Shown: positions 47,529 through 59,670 of the stretch, piece after piece
Layout of the letters: each line of letters begins with the position of its first letter
Position numbering within the stretch: position 1 is the first letter of the stretch
DNA from: Silicimonas sp.
Lineage (GTDB): Bacteria > Pseudomonadota > Alphaproteobacteria > Rhodobacterales > Rhodobacteraceae
Assembly (NCBI GenBank): GCA_022826205.1
Contig: JAJDVJ010000024.1
Coordinates: forward strand, 1 to 64,000
Length of the DNA stretch: 64,000 nt
Reading direction: 5' to 3'
Made by a program: the position numbers and the translations under genes
The notes under the pieces: generated by a model
What the model was told of the DNA's origin: nothing
Database searches by the model: none
Seen by the model: only the letters and a program-made list of their open reading frames with translations

Positions 47529-48299
47529 TCACACCAGGCGTTTCAACAGTTCCCTGTGCACGGCGAGACCGCCAGCGATCACTCCGTCCACCTGGCGTGT
47601 TCCGCTGTTGAATTCCGGGCTGCGGCCGTTTCGGTCACTGACTCGCGCACCGCTTTCCGTGACAATGAGAGCGCCGGCCGCTACGTCCCACTCCCATGTC
47701 GGGCGAAGCGTAAGCGATGCATCGAAGCTGCCGTCGGCCACAAGTGCCAGGCGATACGCGAACGACGACCGGAAGTGACGCTTTACGTCCGGAGGTCCGC
47801 CGGACCAGTACTTGGGGCTGAGCCCGACGCGCGAGCTCAGCAAGGAAGCCCCTTCCAGCCTGTCACGCTGCAACGCCGCGATCGGTGCGCCGTTCAGCGT
47901 TGCGCCTGTGCCGGCCGCCGCGAGATAGGTCTTCTCGCGAACCGGCAAAAAGACGCAGGCCGCGACCACCCGACCGTCTTCCGCCACTGCAAGCGAGTGC
48001 GCCCAGGTGTGTTCCCCTGCAATGAAGGAACGCGTCCCGTCTATGGGATCGATGATGAAGACCCGCTTGGCCGAAAGGCGAGCAGGGTCGTCCTCGGATT
48101 CCTCGCTGACCCAGCCATAGTCGGGACGCATGTTCAGAAGCCGTTCCTTCAGGTGCCGGTCGACCGCGAGATCGGCTTCGGTGACCGGACCCTCCTTGCC
48201 TTTGTCCCATACCTGCTGATCGCCGCGCCAGAAACGGCTCGCGATCTCGCCGGCTTCGCGTGCCGTTTCCTCGAGAAGGTCGAGATCACTTGCCGGCAA
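47529..48299 (-). CDS. cysQ: 3'(2'),5'-bisphosphate nucleotidase / inositol monophosphatase family
   Basis: A 256-residue Mg-dependent phosphatase. The metal-binding signature IDPIDGTRSFIAG (about residues 82-94), an earlier EESEDD and a C-terminal WEWDVAAGALIVTESG are diagnostic. CysQ removes PAP from sulfate assimilation; related enzymes act on inositol phosphate. The start appears to be a TTG at 48299, inside the end of the pmbA gene; no better ATG or GTG gives the family N-terminus (PASDLDLLEETAREAG). Confidence 0.9.
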   Translation of the reverse strand: MPASDLDLLEETAREAGEIASRFWRGDQQVWDKGKEGPVTEADLAVDRHLKERLLNMRPDYGWVSEESEDDPARLSAKRVFIIDPIDGTRSFIAGEHTWAHSLAVAEDGRVVAACVFLPVREKTYLAAAGTGATLNGAPIAALQRDRLEGASLLSSRVGLSPKYWSGGPPDVKRHFRSSFAYRLALVADGSFDASLTLRPTWEWDVAAGALIVTESGARVSDRNGRSPEFNSGTRQVDGVIAGGLAVHRELLKRLV

Positions 48300-49629
48300 C
48301 GGTCAGGCCCTCGACCAGGAGCGACGGGACAACCCGTCGAAGATGACGGCGCGCGTCATTGGCCGGGCGGATGGTTCGGAACATGTCGTGCAGGTTGCCC
48401 GCGATCGTGCACTCGTTGACCGGGTAGGCGATTTCGCCGTTCTCGATCCAGAACCCGCTGGCGCCGCGAGAGTAGTCTCCGGTCGTGGGATTGATAGATG
48501 TCCCCATAAGCGAAGTGACCATCAGGCCGATTCCCATGTCGCGAAGCAGATCATCTCGGGAGACGCAGCCTTCGGTCAACGCGATGTTCGTGATCGAAGG
48601 GGACGGGGGCGAGGCGGTACCCCGGGATGCGCTGGCAGTGCTTTCCATGCCGAGCTTGCGGGCGGTCGCGAGATCAAGCGTCCAACCGTTCAGGACTCCG
48701 TCGTCGACAATCCTTCGGGTGCGCGTCGGCAGACCTTCGGCATCGAAAGGCCGGGATCCGGAGACCCTGGGACGGTGCGGGTTCTCGACGATGGACAGCC
48801 CGTCAGGCAGAACTTTCTTCCCCAGCCTGTCGCGAAGCCAGGAACTGCCACGTGCCACGGCCGCGCCATTTGAGGCCTGCAGCAGATGGCCGATCAGGCT
48901 GCCGGCGATGCGTTCGTCATAGAGGACGGGAAATGCGCCGGTTTCGGGCTTTCGTGCACCGGCACGGGCAAGGGCGCGCTCTGCGGCGCGGCATCCAATG
49001 TCCTCGGCGTCAGGGAGGTCGGATCGATGGACTCGGCTTTCGCTGCAATGGTCACGCTCCATTTCGAGGCCTTCGCCTGATATGGCAATGCAATAGGTGC
49101 CGTGAGATGTGCGCTCCCATCCGCCGGAAAACCCGTTGGTAGCTGCAAGGTGAAAGGCGCTCCGCTCAAAGGATGCGGCGGCGACGTCAACTTGCGCGAT
49201 GCCCTGATGCGAGAGAGCTGCCGATTCGACTTGCAGCGCGGTCCTTTCCATTTCTGGCGGGGCAGGCGGGTCCGCAGGATCGATCAGGTCCAGCACGTCC
49301 AGATCCCAGTGCTGAGCGAGCTGATCGGGATCGGCCAAGCCTATATGGGCGTCTTCCGGCGCAACCCTTGCCATGTCGACCGCGCGCTCGGCCATTTCGG
49401 CGATCGCCTCAGAACTGGTGTCGGACGAGGCCACGCTGGCCTGGCGCTGGCCAAGCAAAACGCGAAGGCCGATCTCTACGCTTTCGGCCCTTTCCGCATG
49501 CTCTAGTGCGCGGTTCCGCACTTCGATGGCAACGGAACGGCCCTCAATCGCGATGGCATCCGCTGTCTCCGCTCCGGCGCTTGTTGCCGCGTGCAGGAGG
49601 GTGTCCGTAAGTTTGGCAAGGGAAGTCAT
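48286..49629 (-). CDS. pmbA: TldD/PmbA family metallopeptidase
   Basis: A 447-residue protein of the TldD/PmbA family, which in some bacteria matures peptide antibiotics and degrades CcdA. Signatures include RSVAIEVRNRALEHAERAE at the N-terminus, and YSRGASGFWIENGEIAYPVNE and IAGNLHDMF at the C-terminus (read as NGEIAYPVNE). PmbA proteins lack the full HExxxH of TldD, and none is seen here. It is coupled to cysQ by a 14-base overlap. Confidence 0.9.
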   Translation of the reverse strand: MTSLAKLTDTLLHAATSAGAETADAIAIEGRSVAIEVRNRALEHAERAESVEIGLRVLLGQRQASVASSDTSSEAIAEMAERAVDMARVAPEDAHIGLADPDQLAQHWDLDVLDLIDPADPPAPPEMERTALQVESAALSHQGIAQVDVAAASFERSAFHLAATNGFSGGWERTSHGTYCIAISGEGLEMERDHCSESRVHRSDLPDAEDIGCRAAERALARAGARKPETGAFPVLYDERIAGSLIGHLLQASNGAAVARGSSWLRDRLGKKVLPDGLSIVENPHRPRVSGSRPFDAEGLPTRTRRIVDDGVLNGWTLDLATARKLGMESTASASRGTASPPSPSITNIALTEGCVSRDDLLRDMGIGLMVTSLMGTSINPTTGDYSRGASGFWIENGEIAYPVNECTIAGNLHDMFRTIRPANDARRHLRRVVPSLLVEGLTVAGK

Positions 49630-49736
49630 GGACCGGACCTAGTGCCGTAGGCTCCAGGCTTCAAGCTACGGATTTGTTGACATCCCGTGCGTCATGCCGG
49701 ATTCACGAAGAAAAGGGCAACAGGCGAGGCATTGCA

Positions 49737-50189
49737 ATGAAAATGGTCGAAGAACGCGTCATCGCGGTTCCACCGGACATTGTATGGGGGAGCATTCTCG
49801 ATGTGGAGGTTCTGAAGAAGTGCATTCCGGGGTGCGAGGAATTGACCGGCAACCTTGACGACGGCTTCGAGGCGGTCGTGGTCCAGAAGGTTGGCCCGGT
49901 CAAGGCGACTTTGAGGGGCGCCGTCTTTCTCAGGGACATCGATCCGGGGAAGAGCTGTCGTCTGGAAGGCGAGGGCAAGGGCGGAGCGGCCGGATTTGCC
50001 AAGGGCGGGGCCTTAGTGAAGCTGGAGCCGGAAGGCGATGGCACCAAGCTTAGCTATGAAGTGGAGGCAAAGATCGGGGGCAAGCTGGCCCAGCTTGGTG
50101 GCAGGCTCATTGACTCCTTCGCACGGAAACTGGCGGACAGGTTCTTTTCCAGATTTGAGGAAACGGTCGTGGAACGGGCTCAGAACTGA
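49737..50189 (+). CDS. CoxG-like (SRPBCC) protein
   Basis: A 150-residue START/SRPBCC-fold protein starting MKMVEERVIAVPPDIVWG. The family pattern continues with LKKCIPGCEEL and the GGKLAQLGGRLIDSFARKLADRFFSRFE C-terminus, here noted by its LGGRLID core. CoxG (carbon monoxide dehydrogenase subunit G) recruits CO dehydrogenase to the membrane, but solitary paralogues like this one are common and need not be linked to CO. No coxMSL genes are present in the window. Confidence 0.85.
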   Translation: MKMVEERVIAVPPDIVWGSILDVEVLKKCIPGCEELTGNLDDGFEAVVVQKVGPVKATLRGAVFLRDIDPGKSCRLEGEGKGGAAGFAKGGALVKLEPEGDGTKLSYEVEAKIGGKLAQLGGRLIDSFARKLADRFFSRFEETVVERAQN

Positions 50190-50278
50190 GCTTGGAATTC
50201 GTCAGGACTTGCTCGTCGCGCCGAAGGCAGTCGCACAGGTGAGCATTTTAGACCCCACCACTCTGCCTTGAAGGAGTC

Positions 50279-51787
50279 CTACTGGATGCGTTGGCCGTTC
50301 GCGACAACTGATCCATCCTCTCCAGTCTTGATGGTCAGGCCAAAGTCGTCTGGCCCGTCACCAGGTTGTGCCAGCGCTTCCAGCATGCCGCGGATTCCCA
50401 GCGCTTGAAGATCCGGCACGAGGCCAAGCTCTACCAGCCCGTCGAGAAGCCTGCCTGCACCCGTAACTGTCAGTTCCGCGCTGCCAACAGGCCATGGCGC
50501 TTCATGTCGTCTGATGAATGCAAAGGCGGCGTCTCCCGTGACTTCGACGCCGGCCACCTTGATCCGCAGCTCGTTCAGGCCAAGGGAACGAACATCCACA
50601 GGCGCATGATCCATACTCATGATTTCGAAAAAGTCGCCGCCAAGACCATCCCGCAACACGATCACCTCTCCGCCCGCGTCAAGAACGAACGTTGCGGGTT
50701 CACGGTCAAGCACGCCCTCGGGATCGAACATTGACCAGAGCATCTGATCGATCTCAAGTCCTTGGACCGAGATGCGGACTGCAAAGTCCTGGGGCTCATG
50801 GTCCGGCACGATCGGAAGCAGGAATCGGGCGCTCACTTCCGGCAACCTGACTTCCATCGGGAAACCGAACAGTTCCTGAGCGAGAACGGACAGGACTGAG
50901 CCGCGAGTAGTGCCGCCATAGTCGAAGCCGTTGCGGTCCATCTTGATGAACACGTCGCTCGACGAACTCTCCGACGAAAATTCGAAGTGCTCCGCGTTCG
51001 GTCCCCTCCCAGTCAACAAGTAGCGCGTATGTCCAAGGCTTGCGGAAAGGTCGAGCGTGTTTCCATCCAGGATCGATGCGACAAGGGAATTCCCAAGACT
51101 CTGCCACGCAATTTTGCCAGCGGACTGTGCGGCAATGTCGGCAATTTCGAATCGCAGGCTGAATGACTCACCGCCTCCACTGTCGTTGACATCCACGTGC
51201 ACCTGGAAGCTGTCCAGGGTGTCCTCGCCTCGGACATCCCTGAGTCCGCCCCCACTGATGTCAGAATTGCCTTCGTATCCCAGCATCTTGATCGATGCGA
51301 CGACGGACACGTCATCCGACATTTCCGGTTCGATCATCCGAAAGTCTTCTACGGTGACCGATGGCGCCGTGGATTCGTAGCGAATCTGGTCTGGCGTGCC
51401 GGAGACGATCGTCTGCGCACCGGATTGCTTGACTGTCGCTGCAAGCGCGAAATCATCGTCCCCTGGGGCGAACGCCTGGACGGTCAACGGAGATTCCGGC
51501 GGAAAGGTCACGACGACGGTACCGTCGTCGCGCTCGGCGAAACTGGCGCCGCCGACCGCAACCAGGAGCGTGCCCTCCTGATCGGGCAATGCGACTTCCA
51601 CCAGGAATCGATCAACGGTCAGCACGTTCCCCGAACGGCGTTTGCCGCCCGCTCGCACGGAGATCTCTGGTGTCGAGTACTGGGACAGCTGATGCTCAAG
51701 CACCTGCTCAGCCGTCAGTTCAGCAAGGGACGGCTTTGCAGCAAGTGAAAGAAAGACGGAGGCGATCAGGGTACGTGTCAGATTCAT
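50279..51787 (-). CDS. DUF2125 family protein, exported
   Basis: A 502-residue protein with a signal peptide (MNLTRTLIASVFLSLAAKPSLA). The rest is beta-rich with few charged clusters, and its ending (GVEVTGDAAFAFIRRHEAPWPVG, TVTGAGRLLDGLVELGLVP) fits DUF2125 proteins, common and about this long in Rhodobacterales. Likely periplasmic or envelope-associated. Function unknown. Confidence 0.75.
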   Translation of the reverse strand: MNLTRTLIASVFLSLAAKPSLAELTAEQVLEHQLSQYSTPEISVRAGGKRRSGNVLTVDRFLVEVALPDQEGTLLVAVGGASFAERDDGTVVVTFPPESPLTVQAFAPGDDDFALAATVKQSGAQTIVSGTPDQIRYESTAPSVTVEDFRMIEPEMSDDVSVVASIKMLGYEGNSDISGGGLRDVRGEDTLDSFQVHVDVNDSGGGESFSLRFEIADIAAQSAGKIAWQSLGNSLVASILDGNTLDLSASLGHTRYLLTGRGPNAEHFEFSSESSSSDVFIKMDRNGFDYGGTTRGSVLSVLAQELFGFPMEVRLPEVSARFLLPIVPDHEPQDFAVRISVQGLEIDQMLWSMFDPEGVLDREPATFVLDAGGEVIVLRDGLGGDFFEIMSMDHAPVDVRSLGLNELRIKVAGVEVTGDAAFAFIRRHEAPWPVGSAELTVTGAGRLLDGLVELGLVPDLQALGIRGMLEALAQPGDGPDDFGLTIKTGEDGSVVANGQRIQ

Positions 51788-51905
51788 GTCTGGCTTCCGG
51801 CCATAAAGGCGTTGCGATCGGGTCGTTCCACGCACATTTTGCTGGACGGACCCTTTATGGCTCCGGTCGGCATGACGGGCAAGGCATGCGTTGCTGTCTT
51901 CGGCA

Positions 51906-52928
51906 TCACCGCCTTCCCAGAAAGGCGATCCGGAGGAGCGTACGTTCCATCACCTGCATTTCGGGGATTCGCGCTCCGGATCTGAGCTTGAGATCGGTGT
52001 CGAGCAAAATGGCAAGTGCATGTTCCAGGTTGCGCATGCCCCATCGGGCTGCCTGACGTTGCAAGCGGTCACGGCGCGGACCGAATACCGGGGGCCTGAG
52101 CTTTGAAGTGCCCGCGCTCGGACCTGAAGGGTCGGCGGCGACCAGGTGCAGCCTCCGAAAGTGCCTGGTGGCGCCAATGCAAAGACTGACAGGGGTTGTT
52201 CCTTGGGCTTCGAGACGACGCAATACAGGTCCGACCTCGTGTGTCTTGCCTTCTGTCGCGACGTCGAGGACATCGTCGATGCCGGCCTCCACGGAACTGG
52301 GGCCAGAAAGAGCGACCTCTTCCGGCGTGAGCGGCGTCTCGTCGCTGGACTTGTAAAGCGCGATCTTTTCGAGAGTCTGGCGAAACTCGCCGGGATCAAG
52401 GACGCGCGACAGCTCCGTGAGTGACGACATGGCGTCCGGCGAGATGTCCGTGAGTCCTGCAGCCTTCAGGGCCGCCTCCGTTTCGGCACGGGAAGGCGGG
52501 TCGTCGTAGATGCCCGTCGCGTAGGCACTTTCGTGGTTCTCGAAGATTCCCCGCAGCTTCGAACGTGCGGGCAAGCTGCCCGCCGTGACAACGATTTGGG
52601 CATCGCCTTCGGACCAGTCAGCCAAGGCGGAAGCGATCGTGTCGGCCAACCCGTCGTTCGCATCCTCGACGAATGCGACGTGGAGGCCGGGGAAGAAGCT
52701 CCGGGTCTTCACGGCGTCTGCAAGCAAGGCCGTGTCCTTTCGGAGTTCCGCTGCTGGAATGCGGGTCAGGCGCATTTCGTCCTCGCCGTCGGGCCCAATG
52801 AGAGCACTGACGACCTCCTGCCGGCGCAGAGCGACGCGCATTGCGTCCGCGCCATAGATCAACAGCCCGGTGGAGTTCTTGTCGGGATTCGCGAAGTAGG
52901 TCGGAGCGTTGCGGGTCGACAGCTTCAT
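51906..52928 (-). CDS. holA: DNA polymerase III delta subunit
   Basis: A 340-residue clamp-loader subunit that opens the beta sliding clamp. The N-terminal LLIYGADAMRVALRRQEV and the domain structure, with a central AAA-like fold lacking a functional P-loop, match HolA. Its ATG overlaps the lptE stop as ATGA. The order leuS-lptE-holA is conserved in many Gram-negative bacteria. Confidence 0.92.
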   Translation of the reverse strand: MKLSTRNAPTYFANPDKNSTGLLIYGADAMRVALRRQEVVSALIGPDGEDEMRLTRIPAAELRKDTALLADAVKTRSFFPGLHVAFVEDANDGLADTIASALADWSEGDAQIVVTAGSLPARSKLRGIFENHESAYATGIYDDPPSRAETEAALKAAGLTDISPDAMSSLTELSRVLDPGEFRQTLEKIALYKSSDETPLTPEEVALSGPSSVEAGIDDVLDVATEGKTHEVGPVLRRLEAQGTTPVSLCIGATRHFRRLHLVAADPSGPSAGTSKLRPPVFGPRRDRLQRQAARWGMRNLEHALAILLDTDLKLRSGARIPEMQVMERTLLRIAFLGRR

Positions 52929-53444
52929 GCGCTGTGCCTCAGGATGATGGTGGCAATTTGGTCGGCGAGGATGACCATGAGCCGCCGCCGGGCATCGCGA
53001 CGGGCAGACGTTGTCGCGACAGTCGTTGATGTCGCGGCATAACTGGTGAAGCCGCGTTCGCGACCTGTCAAGACTTCGGCGCCAGTGCTGTCGGTCAGTT
53101 GCCAGTCGACCTGGCCTTCGACATTGAAGCGGCTGATTTCGCCGCCGGACAGGAAACCGACCGCCGTTTCGCCGATCCGGATCTGGGCGGCCAGGACCAA
53201 GTCGGCCTCTTGCGGAGTCCCCAGGCGATCCTCAAGCCGGCGAACAAGTGCCCAACCTTCCTCGTCGGCAGGTGCCAGGACCGAGATTCGGCCTCTGAGA
53301 TTGCGAGCGGTACCTTCGGGACCGTGAAGCGGCGCAAAGCCACAGCCGGCCAGCGCGGCGAGCGAAAGGAGCATGGCCCTGCGAGTGTGCCGGGCACCCG
53401 ATGTCTTGGCGCCCGGTAAGCGGGCGAGGCATGCGCAGGATATT

Positions 53445-53458
<14 letters not shown>
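52925..53458 (-). CDS. lptE: LPS-assembly lipoprotein LptE
   Basis: An outer-membrane lipoprotein that partners LptD in lipopolysaccharide insertion. The lipobox LAALAGC is followed by [12 protein letters not shown], the usual alphaproteobacterial LptE beginning. Two starts are possible: the ATG at 53458, overlapping the end of leuS and keeping an Arg-rich n-region (177 residues), or the ATG at 53374 directly before the hydrophobic core (149 residues), which lacks positive charges. I list the longer form. Position between leuS and holA supports the call. Confidence 0.82.
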
Positions 53459-55988
<2,530 letters not shown>

Positions 55989-56094
55989 GCGCCATCCTCG
56001 GACTTCGTGCAGCGTCTGATTATTCCGTGCTGCGACAAAGGTCTAGGGAGCAATGCTCGCGGACGTGTCGGGCTCCGCGGCACCTGCGGGGACG

Positions 56095-56559
56095 TCAGAG
56101 ACCCCGGTCCTGAACCCGAAGCTGGCGGGCGCGGGTGAGAATGGCATTCTCGACGGTGCGCACGGCTTCCGTCGGTGCCGGGCCGGAACGGGTAAGGAGC
56201 GCGACTTTCAGCGAGCGGGCATCAAGCGCCGGATCACGCACGATTACGGTCGCGCGGTAGGCGCGGCCACCGCCCGGAGGCGTGCCGTAGCCAGTCACGA
56301 TCACGCCCGAGAATGGGTCGGCGGATTCGATCGGCAGGAAGTTCAGGATATCGAGTGAGGCATTCCAGATGTACTTGTTGACCTCGAGCGTCGTATTCGG
56401 GTCGTCGACGTTTGTGAAGAGATCCCAGATGGTCTCCTGGCGCTCTTCCTCGGGGGCAGCACTCGACGGTTCGCCGCCGGTCTCGCTTTGGTCGCGACCG
56501 CAACCCGACAGGGTCACGGCAACGATCGTCAGTACAAGGGCGAATCGACTAGGTCTCAT
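56095..56559 (-). CDS. DUF3576 lipoprotein
   Basis: A 154-residue protein with a lipoprotein signal (MRPSRFALVLTIVAVTLSGC). The following TIWDLFTNVDDPNTTLEVNKYIWNASLDILNFLP segment, here identified by VNKYIWNASLDIL, is the conserved DUF3576 core. From memory this gene commonly lies upstream of leuS in alphaproteobacteria, as here. A second ATG at 56574 would lengthen the n-region by five residues. Function unknown. Confidence 0.8.
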   Translation of the reverse strand: MRPSRFALVLTIVAVTLSGCGRDQSETGGEPSSAAPEEERQETIWDLFTNVDDPNTTLEVNKYIWNASLDILNFLPIESADPFSGVIVTGYGTPPGGGRAYRATVIVRDPALDARSLKVALLTRSGPAPTEAVRTVENAILTRARQLRVQDRGL

Positions 56560-56849
56560 TCTCTGGCCATCCATGCAGAAAGGGGCACGCTGCCACCGGG
56601 TCCCAAGCATGAGTAACCGAGAGACCGTGGCGGCTCAAGGGATTTCGAGCGCAGGGATGTCGCTCAACCGTCGGCCGACCCGCGTTTGCAGGCAACGGGC
56701 GCCGCCAGGAGATGCTGAACGAGTCGGTGTCCCGTCATTTGGATTGAACCGGCCAATGGCGGTCCGGTCGACCAGTCGGTGTTGCCTTCCTCTTCTCGAC
56801 ATCAGGCGGGCTCGGACATAGTTTCGCCGCGAGTTTCCGGAAACGCCGC

Positions 56850-59030
56850 ATGCCACCTTCCCGACCCGAAATCGCAGACCGCACCTTCACGTACGAGGCC
56901 GGAGTCAGGCTGCTTTCGGAACAGAGGCTCCGCGAGGCCCTGACGGAATTCCTGGGCGTCGTCGCGGACGATCCCGAGCACGCCGACGCGAGCTTCCAGG
57001 TCGCGCGCCTCCTGCTCAAGACCCTCCGGTTCAATGACTCCATTGCGTGGTTTCGTCGTGCAGCGGTCCTGCAACCCGATGCCGCGCAGGTGTGGCAAGG
57101 GCGGGCGGAGGCGGTCGCCCTCGGCGGCAACGAAGCTGACAGGCGCGACCTCGTCGCTGCACTGAAGTCCGCTCCCATCGACCCGAAGGTCCGCGTCCGG
57201 CTGCAAGATCGCTTCGGGTCGCTCCGGAAGGAGTCGCGCCCGCGTTCGGGCGGTGTTCCTGCCAATGTCATCGTCGGGCTGGTCGCCGATCTTCGTTCCG
57301 GTAGCGCCGCGGCGGTCGAGGCGAAGGCGGCAAGGATTCTGCGCAAGGCCCCGCGCTCCGCCGTGGTGGCCTGCATCCTTGCCGAAGCACAGGCCATCCA
57401 GAACCGGTCCGAAGAGGCCATCGCCAGTTATCAGCGCGCCATAAAGCTGGATCCGGACTATGCCGAGGCCTATGGGGGCGCTGGCCGGGTCCTGTTCAAC
57501 GCGGGCCGAATTCGCGACGCCGCAGAGGCTATGCGGCCCGCCGTGATCCTTGCGCCCGACGGCGTGCCAGGACTGACCGGTTTGGGCGCGTCCCTGTCAA
57601 GGCTGGGCCATCACCAGGCGGCCATTGTCCTGCTGGAGCGGGCATCCCGGCTGGATCGCAAGGATGCCCGTCTCTTTGTCGAACTCGGGGACGCCTGTGC
57701 ACGCCACGGCGATCACGATGCCGCCGTCGATGCCTATGCGCATGCGGTCGCGCTCTCCGCGAAATCCACGAGAGGCGTCGCGGCCGGCCTGCGTCTTGCC
57801 CTCGCAGATGCGCTTGAGAATGTCCAAAGGCCCGCGGACGCGCTGGACGAACTCAACCTGGTCCTGAAAGACGAGCCAACGCATTCCGGGGCGCTCGTGT
57901 CCAAGGCATCCATGCTGCAGACGCGAGGCGAATTCGAGGAGGCGCATGAACTCTTTCGCCGCGTCGTCAAGCAGCATCCCACGAACGGCGATGCCTACCG
58001 CCGTCTCATGGTCAGTCACAAGGCCACAAGGGACGACGCGATCATCGACGAAATGATCGATCTGTACGAGCGCAAGGACATCGGCGACGAGGATCGCATG
58101 AACCTCGGATTCGCCATCGCCAAGGCCCTTGAAGACACCCGTGACGACGCCCGCGTCTTCCGGTTTCTGGGCGAGGCGAACCGGATTGCAGACGGGCTGT
58201 CCAGCGTGTCCGCTGGACAGCGCTTTGCTGAAATCGCCGACTGTCGTGAAGCCTATGGGCGGATAGATTTCGCAACGGCGTCCTCGGCGGTTGAGAACGG
58301 TTTCGCACCGATTTTCGTGACTGGGTTGCCCCGATCCGGCACGACGCTTGTCGAGCAGATCATTGCCGCGCATTCAGACGTCGAGAGCGGCGGCGAACTC
58401 GGTTTTGCGTCCTTTTTCTGCCGCGCCCTGTTGTCCGCGAGGCCTGGCGGGTCCAGTGGTGAACTCGACCCGGATGTCGTTGCCGGAATCGGTCGGGACT
58501 ACACCAAGGCCATCGCTCGGCAGTTTCCCGGCGCACGTCACGTGACCGACAAGTCCATCTACACGTTCGAGCACGTCGGAGCCTTGAAGCTGGCCCTGCC
58601 GAACGCGCGCTTCGTGGTGGTGCGACGGGATCCGAGGGACAACCTTTTCTCGATCTACAAAAGCAGGTTTGCCCAGGGCACGCACGGCTATGCCTACGAC
58701 CTTGAGAAGCTGGCGCGGTACTACGGTGAATTCGAACGCATGATCGACCTTTGGCGCGAGCGCGTGCCGGGCTGGTTCCATGAGGTGTCCTATGAGACGC
58801 TGGTTGCGAACCCGGAAGAGGAGACCAGGAGACTGATCGCGGCTTGCGGGCTTGATTGGGATGATGCGTGTCTGAACTTTCACGAAACCGCCGGCCGGGT
58901 GCAGACGCTCAGTGTCTTCCAGGTGCGTCAGCCCATTACGAGCGCGTCGGTGCAGGGTTGGCAGAGATTCGAAGCGGAGTTGAAACCCATGATCGACACA
59001 TTGAGAAGGGACGGCCATGTCGCTGACTGA
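56850..59030 (+). CDS. TPR-sulfotransferase fusion protein
   Basis: A 726-residue protein. Residues 1 to about 420 are tandem tetratricopeptide repeats, for example AIASYQRAIKLDPDYAEAYG near 190. From about 485 a sulfotransferase domain follows: the PAPS 5'-phosphosulfate loop GLPRSGTTLVEQII (about 490-503) and the 3'-phosphate motif RDPRDNLFSIYKSRF. The architecture is common in Rhodobacterales, sometimes repeated in one genome, but targets are unknown. It may sulfate proteins held by the repeats or an envelope glycan. The gene overlaps yggS by 14 bases. Confidence 0.88.
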   Translation: MPPSRPEIADRTFTYEAGVRLLSEQRLREALTEFLGVVADDPEHADASFQVARLLLKTLRFNDSIAWFRRAAVLQPDAAQVWQGRAEAVALGGNEADRRDLVAALKSAPIDPKVRVRLQDRFGSLRKESRPRSGGVPANVIVGLVADLRSGSAAAVEAKAARILRKAPRSAVVACILAEAQAIQNRSEEAIASYQRAIKLDPDYAEAYGGAGRVLFNAGRIRDAAEAMRPAVILAPDGVPGLTGLGASLSRLGHHQAAIVLLERASRLDRKDARLFVELGDACARHGDHDAAVDAYAHAVALSAKSTRGVAAGLRLALADALENVQRPADALDELNLVLKDEPTHSGALVSKASMLQTRGEFEEAHELFRRVVKQHPTNGDAYRRLMVSHKATRDDAIIDEMIDLYERKDIGDEDRMNLGFAIAKALEDTRDDARVFRFLGEANRIADGLSSVSAGQRFAEIADCREAYGRIDFATASSAVENGFAPIFVTGLPRSGTTLVEQIIAAHSDVESGGELGFASFFCRALLSARPGGSSGELDPDVVAGIGRDYTKAIARQFPGARHVTDKSIYTFEHVGALKLALPNARFVVVRRDPRDNLFSIYKSRFAQGTHGYAYDLEKLARYYGEFERMIDLWRERVPGWFHEVSYETLVANPEEETRRLIAACGLDWDDACLNFHETAGRVQTLSVFQVRQPITSASVQGWQRFEAELKPMIDTLRRDGHVAD

Positions 59031-59670
59031 AACCAGGTCGCGCATTGCCCGTGCCGCTGATGCCCACGGACGAGATGTTGCCGACATTTCGCTGATCGCC
59101 GTGTCAAAGCTCCAGCCGCTTGACCGCATCGAGACAGTTCTCGGGCATGGGCATCGCGTCTTCGGCGAAAACCGGTTGCAGGAAGCCCAAGAAAAGTGGC
59201 CGGCCTTTCGCGAACGCTTCCCGGATGTTGAATTGCATCTCGTTGGCGCGCTGCAGACCAACAAGGTACGGGCCGCCATGGCGTTGTTTGACGCAATTCA
59301 CGTGATTGATCGCCCGAAACTCGCAACGACGATTGCCCGGATTGCAGGCGAGACTGGAACCTGCCCAGATCTGTTCGTCCAGGTGAACACCGGAAACGAA
59401 CCCCAAAAGGCAGGCGTTGCCGTAGACGACGCCGACGATCTGGTTGCGGGGTGCAGGGCACTTGACTTGCCGCTGATGGGGCTCATGTGCCTTCCGCCTG
59501 TCGACGAGTCTCCCAGCCTGCACTTCGCGCTCCTGAAGAAGATCGCGGATCGCAATAATCTGCCATGCCTGTCAATGGGAATGAGCGGCGATCTCGAAGA
59601 GGCGATCGCCCAGGGGGCAACACATGTCCGTGTGGGTTCCGCAGTTTTCGGGGCACGGGATCGCGGTTGA
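59017..59670 (+). CDS. yggS: YggS/PLPBP pyridoxal-phosphate homeostasis protein
   Basis: A 217-residue PLP-binding protein of the alanine-racemase N-terminal fold. The PLP lysine is in LIAVSKLQP (about residue 31); FGENRLQEAQEKW and LHLVGALQTNK follow; the C-terminal SMGMSGDLEEAIAQGATHVRVGSAVFG is the phosphate-binding signature, quoted here by SMGMSGD. It has no catalytic activity in known cases and helps balance free PLP. It is coupled to the upstream gene by a 14-base overlap. Confidence 0.93.
   Translation: MSLTETRSRIARAADAHGRDVADISLIAVSKLQPLDRIETVLGHGHRVFGENRLQEAQEKWPAFRERFPDVELHLVGALQTNKVRAAMALFDAIHVIDRPKLATTIARIAGETGTCPDLFVQVNTGNEPQKAGVAVDDADDLVAGCRALDLPLMGLMCLPPVDESPSLHFALLKKIADRNNLPCLSMGMSGDLEEAIAQGATHVRVGSAVFGARDRG

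Noticed and set aside
49737-50189. Evidence for a CO-dehydrogenase system
   Set aside because: Only a CoxG-like SRPBCC protein is present; no coxMSL or accessory genes are in the window.
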